Part shown: in pieces, positions 4,461 through 6,620 of the stretch
Layout: each line of letters starts with the position of its first letter
Position numbering within the stretch: position 1 is the first letter of the stretch
NCBI GenBank assembly: GCA_003217835.1
Contig: QHMQ01000073.1
Coordinates: 1 to 6,620, forward strand
Length of the DNA: 6,620 bases
Direction: 5' to 3'
Source of the DNA: Verrucomicrobiota bacterium
GTDB taxonomy: Bacteria > Verrucomicrobiota > Verrucomicrobiia > Chthoniobacterales > UBA10450
Made by a program: the position numbers and the translations under genes
The notes under the pieces: model-generated
What the model saw: the letters and a program-made list of their open reading frames with translations, nothing else
The model's database searches: none
What the model was told of the DNA's origin: nothing

Positions 4461-6620
4461 ATGCCTGCTGAGGTTAAAAAGGAGATCCAGCTCGAGATTG
4501 CCCATGTCTTGTTCATCGACATCGTTGGCTACTCGAAGCTTTCGGTTAACGAACAGCACGCGGCGGTTGAGGAACTAAATCAGGTTGTTCGTAGCTCTGA
4601 GCAATTCCAAAAAGCCGAAGCCGCGAACCGTTTGCTTAAAATCCCGACCGGCGACGGGATGGCGTTGGTCTTTTACACCAGTCCGGAAGCGCCTGCGCAA
4701 TGCGCCGTGGAGATCAGCTGTGCGCTCAAGGAACATCCGCGCCTGCACCTTCGGATGGGAATCCACAGCGGGCCAGTTAGCGGCGTGGTCGATGTAAACG
4801 AACGGGCCAATCTCACGGGCGCTGGAATCAACATGGCGCAGCGAGTGATGGATTGCGGCGACGCCGGCCACATTCTTCTCTCCAAACATGTGGCTGAAGA
4901 CCTCGAAGAATACGAGCGGTGGCGACCGCTCTTGCACGACCTCGGCATATGCGAAGTGAAGCATGGGCTGTGCGTCTCGGTCGTGAACCTCTATGACGAT
5001 CAATTCGGCAATGCGACGCTGCCGCGGAAATTCGAGAGCGTGCGAAAACGCCGGACGCGACTGCGCTGGGCAGCAGCGACGGCAGCGTTGCTCGCGCTAG
5101 CGGCAATTATCGCTGGCACCCTAATGTTTTCCCGTAATCACGTGCGATCAACACTGGCGGCGCCGGAAAAAAGCATTGCAGTGCTTCCGTTCGAAAACCT
5201 CAGCCAAGATCCCGAGAACGCCTACTTTGCAGATGGCGTCCAGGATGAGATCCTTACCGATCTCGCTAAAGTTGCGGACCTGAAAGTCATTAGCCGCACA
5301 AGTGTGATGCAGTATAAGAATGCAGCAATGCGCAATCTGCGCGAGATCGCGCAGCAACTCGGCGTCTCGCATATGCTTGAGGGAAGCGTGCAACGCGCGG
5401 CCAACCGCATTCGTGTAAACGCCCAGTTGATCGACGCCCGGACCGATGCGCATCTCTGGGCGGAGCATTATGATCGGCCGCTCGACGACGTGTTCGCGAT
5501 CCAAAGCGAAATTGCCAAGACCATCGCCGACCAGCTTCAAGCCAAAATTTCCCTTAGCGAGAAGGCGGCGATCGAAAAAGCGCCGACAACAAATCTTGTC
5601 GCGTACGACCGCTATTTGCGTGCCCAGGAACTCTTCGCCGACACCTCTGATCCAATCCACGCAAGGGAAAAGCTGCCCCAAGCCGCCCACTTGCTCGAGG
5701 AAGCTGTCACCCTTGACCCGCACTTCCTACCGGCTTGGTGCCTCCTTTCCAGGATACATGGCGTTACTTACTTTAGGGGCCATGACCACACTCCGGCCCG
5801 TCTCGATCTGGCTTACGCGACGGTGCAGGCAGCGCTTCGTCTCCAGGAAAATGCAGGCGAAGCCCACCTCGCTCTGGCCAATTATTATTACCACGGCTTC
5901 CGCGACTACCAGCGGGCTCGCAGCGAGCTAGCTATCGCCAGACAGACGTTGCCCAACAGCGCCGACGTATTTCGATACACGGGCTTCATCGATCGTCGCC
6001 AAGGCCATTGGGAAGAGGCGACGCGCAACCTAGAGCGCGCCGTTGAGCTGGATCCGCGCAACTTCTTCATTCTCCAGCAACTCGCTTTGACTTACCAGTC
6101 GCAGCGTCGCTACGCGGACGAAGCCCGAACATACGATCGAGCATTGACGATTGTGCCGGCCGATCCGAATACTCGCATACTTCGGGCGCTGATTGCGTTG
6201 GATTGGCGGGCGGACATCAAACCTTTTCAGGCCACGCTAGCTACCTTGGTGGCTGAAAACCCCAGCGTCGCGGCCGATGTAGATCTCCCCCGCTATGCCC
6301 TGTGCGAACGGACTGCGGCCGCCGCAACCCGGACGCTCATAAACTATCCCCGCGAGGGCGTCGTAAATAATGGAGTCAACTTTCCGTATGTATATTGGCA
6401 GGGCGCCGTCGCTCGTTGCCAGGGTGATTCAGCCAAAGCGCGAATCGCCTTTACTGCCGCGCGCAGAGAAGTGGAAAAGACTGTGGAACAGCAGCCCGAC
6501 TTCGCGGCCGCCCTCAGCCTGTTGGGCATGATCGACGCCGGGCTCGAGCGGAAAGAAGAGGCACTTCGAGAGGGAGGTCGTGGCTGTGAATTGCTGCCCA
6601 TCTCCAAAGACGCTATCGAC
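4461..6620 (+). CDS. Class III nucleotidyl cyclase - TM - TolB-like - TPR protein (copy 2), 3' end off window
   Basis: The frame is open from the ATG at 4461 to the right edge, 720 codons with no stop; an in-frame TGA at 4413-4415 bounds it upstream. Domain order equals copy 1: cyclase domain with D20, K60, D65, N124, R128; helix at about 203-224 after basic RKRRTRLR; TolB-like domain about 237-362 (SIAVLPFENLSQDPENAYF); then TPR repeats such as LPQAAHLLEEAVTLDP and EATRNLERAVELDPRN. It stops in ELLPISKDAID, so some 70-130 residues may be missing if it matches copy 1 in length. The cyclase domain agrees with copy 1 at about nine residues in ten, the TolB-like part at about two in three, and the TPR part far less. 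The two proteins probably share an output and differ in what they sense. The nucleotide-specifying position is alanine here too. No Shine-Dalgarno site precedes the ATG. Tandem with copy 1, but 467 bp apart, so not clearly one operon. Confidence 0.88.
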   Translation, partial: MPAEVKKEIQLEIAHVLFIDIVGYSKLSVNEQHAAVEELNQVVRSSEQFQKAEAANRLLKIPTGDGMALVFYTSPEAPAQCAVEISCALKEHPRLHLRMGIHSGPVSGVVDVNERANLTGAGINMAQRVMDCGDAGHILLSKHVAEDLEEYERWRPLLHDLGICEVKHGLCVSVVNLYDDQFGNATLPRKFESVRKRRTRLRWAAATAALLALAAIIAGTLMFSRNHVRSTLAAPEKSIAVLPFENLSQDPENAYFADGVQDEILTDLAKVADLKVISRTSVMQYKNAAMRNLREIAQQLGVSHMLEGSVQRAANRIRVNAQLIDARTDAHLWAEHYDRPLDDVFAIQSEIAKTIADQLQAKISLSEKAAIEKAPTTNLVAYDRYLRAQELFADTSDPIHAREKLPQAAHLLEEAVTLDPHFLPAWCLLSRIHGVTYFRGHDHTPARLDLAYATVQAALRLQENAGEAHLALANYYYHGFRDYQRARSELAIARQTLPNSADVFRYTGFIDRRQGHWEEATRNLERAVELDPRNFFILQQLALTYQSQRRYADEARTYDRALTIVPADPNTRILRALIALDWRADIKPFQATLATLVAENPSVAADVDLPRYALCERTAAAATRTLINYPREGVVNNGVNFPYVYWQGAVARCQGDSAKARIAFTAARREVEKTVEQQPDFAAALSLLGMIDAGLERKEEALREGGRGCELLPISKDAID

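Overview
The window looks like an accessory stretch of a bacterial chromosome. The best guess is a soil Verrucomicrobiota of the Chthoniobacterales / Udaeobacter type. That rests on the two large cyclase-TolB-TPR proteins, whose wording resembles families expanded in that group, and on weak or absent Shine-Dalgarno sites before them. Acidobacteriota or another soil phylum is not excluded. No ribosomal or housekeeping marker is present to settle it.

Layout, left to right. (1) 1-288, + strand: 3' part of a small GIY-YIG nuclease-domain protein that runs off the left edge. (2) 406-1332, - strand: a complete trypsin-fold serine protease with a visible His-Asp-Ser triad and no signal peptide. (3) 1333-1608: an intergenic region with a 78-bp repeat containing the first 38 nt of a tRNA-Arg(CCU), a short TCAGAG-type repeat and a hairpin. 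(4) 1609-3993, + strand: a complete class III nucleotidyl cyclase - transmembrane - TolB-like - TPR protein. (5) 3994-4460: a 467-bp intergenic region with a post-stop hairpin, three 12-bp direct repeats, a REP-like palindrome and a second copy of the tRNA-bearing repeat. (6) 4461-6620, + strand: a second cyclase-TM-TolB-TPR paralogue, open to the right edge.

The most unusual signal is between the genes. A repeat of about 45-79 bp occurs three times in the same orientation, at 371-417, 1372-1449 and 4230-4308. Copies two and three carry a tRNA-Arg(CCU) 5' half that stops exactly at the end of the anticodon loop. Copy one keeps only the loop core, and that core contains the stop codon of the protease gene. 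Around each core sit inverted half-sites separated by 6-8 nt, the geometry of a tyrosine-recombinase crossover site. The 12-bp direct repeats lie on the same side of copies two and three, like integrase arm sites. The protease gene is thus bracketed by two att-like sites, and the upstream cyclase gene by two more. I read this as a decayed tandem array of tRNA-targeted cassettes, or a tandem duplication that carried an old attachment site with it. No integrase is visible in the window.

The two cyclases are probably membrane signalling proteins: cytosolic cyclase domain, one membrane helix, then a TolB-like and TPR region outside. Their cyclase halves are nearly identical, including 84 bp with no difference, while their TPR halves are strongly diverged. 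This suggests recent duplication or gene conversion of the output domain with different sensory halves. Nothing in the sequence shows that the protease or the nuclease works with the cyclases.
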